This document shows, in pieces, positions 6,261 through 6,488 of a DNA stretch of 6,488 nucleotides. The notes beneath the pieces are model-generated. The model was not told where the DNA came from, made no database searches, and saw only the letters and a list, made by a program, of their open reading frames with translations. Position numbers and translations under genes: made by a program. The stretch is taken from the NCBI GenBank assembly GCA_038521775.1, contig JBCBKN010000277.1:1-6488 (forward strand). The letters run 5' to 3'. Position 1 is the first letter of the stretch, and every line of letters begins with the position of its first letter. This DNA comes from J013 sp038521775. GTDB taxonomy: Bacteria; Pseudomonadota; Alphaproteobacteria; Rhodobacterales; Rhodobacteraceae.

Positions 6261-6330
6261 GCCGCCGCTGGCAGGCAAGCAGGTCGTCAGGCAGGCAGCG
6301 TCCCCGCCAGGTGCTTTCAGACAATGCCTC
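6261..6330. other. Short convergent intergenic region with GCAGG-rich repeats
   Basis: Between two convergent stops lies a run of GCAGGCA/CAGG motifs (6269-6299), flanked by CGCTG (6266-6270) and CAGCG (6296-6300). A long hairpin could form only at the ends. There is no T-run on either side, so I do not call a terminator. Confidence 0.4.
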
Positions 6331-6488
6331 TCAGCGTTGCCGGGACCGCGCGGCATCGCCTTTCAAAACAGGCCGCCCGCGGTCGCGCAAGGCCGCGGTC
6401 ATCAAGGCCACGCCCAGCGCGCCGAGCGCCGCAAAGAGGGCGGCAAAGAGCATGGCGGCCGCCACCGTGCGCAGCGGCAGGATCACGC
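6331..6488 (-). CDS. C-terminal end of a probable membrane protein (partial)
   Basis: On the minus strand a frame enters from the right edge and stops at TGA (6331-6333), giving the last 51 residues. They comprise a short start (VILPLRTV), one hydrophobic helix rich in Ala, Leu and Gly (about residues 8-32 of the fragment), then a basic hydrophilic tail (LRDRGRPVLKGDAARSRQR). Third codon positions are mostly G or C, supporting a real gene. It converges with the small membrane-protein gene, with about 70 bases between stops. The 5' part lies outside the window, so the family cannot be named. Confidence 0.55.
   Translation of the reverse strand, partial: VILPLRTVAAAMLFAALFAALGALGVALMTAALRDRGRPVLKGDAARSRQR

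Noticed and set aside
6269..6299. A partial B12-box-like string on the minus strand (CCTGACGACCTGC)
   Set aside because: It matches only part of the cobalamin-riboswitch box. The rest of the element would fall in a coding end, and no minus-strand gene follows it for over 2 kb before nrdJ. It is probably coincidence within a GCAGG repeat.

Overview
The window looks like chromosomal DNA of a high-GC alphaproteobacterium, most likely of the Rhodobacterales (Rhodobacteraceae). The codons favour G/C at third positions. The main gene is a long class II ribonucleotide reductase whose opening (MRIERRF, then SEIRNPDGSVVF) and cysteine-rich tail (GDPCGECGNFTLVRNGTC) match what I recall of that group. 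This assignment rests on protein resemblance, not on a search.

Layout from left to right. Positions 1-60 hold the last codons of a probable plus-strand gene. Positions 61-409 are mostly non-coding, with a short GC-rich tandem repeat and a clear intrinsic terminator (270-299) for the minus-strand gene to the right. Positions 410-4096 are nrdJ on the minus strand, the adenosylcobalamin-dependent ribonucleotide reductase (1228 aa). A roughly 400-bp divergent intergenic region (4097-4498) carries the leaders of two genes. It includes a perfect 8-4-8 inverted repeat, an overlapping 13-bp direct repeat and a 10-bp hairpin just before the next ribosome binding site. Positions 4499-5653 are a plus-strand Rieske [2Fe-2S]/mononuclear iron oxygenase large subunit (384 aa). 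A small 86-aa helical protein of unknown function (5653-5913) overlaps its stop by one base (TGATG). A small two-helix membrane protein (6051-6260) follows, and the end of a probable minus-strand membrane protein (6331-6488) runs off the right edge.

How the genes relate. nrdJ supplies deoxynucleotides in an oxygen-independent, B12-dependent way and is a housekeeping gene. The Rieske oxygenase and the 86-aa protein form a probable two-gene operon transcribed away from nrdJ. Neither a reductase nor a ferredoxin partner is encoded here, so electrons for the oxygenase must come from elsewhere in the genome. There is no mobile element, CRISPR array, tRNA or rRNA visible. I do not see a clearly new multi-gene system. 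The most promising unexplained part is the Rieske gene with its small coupled partner and its structured, probably regulated leader.
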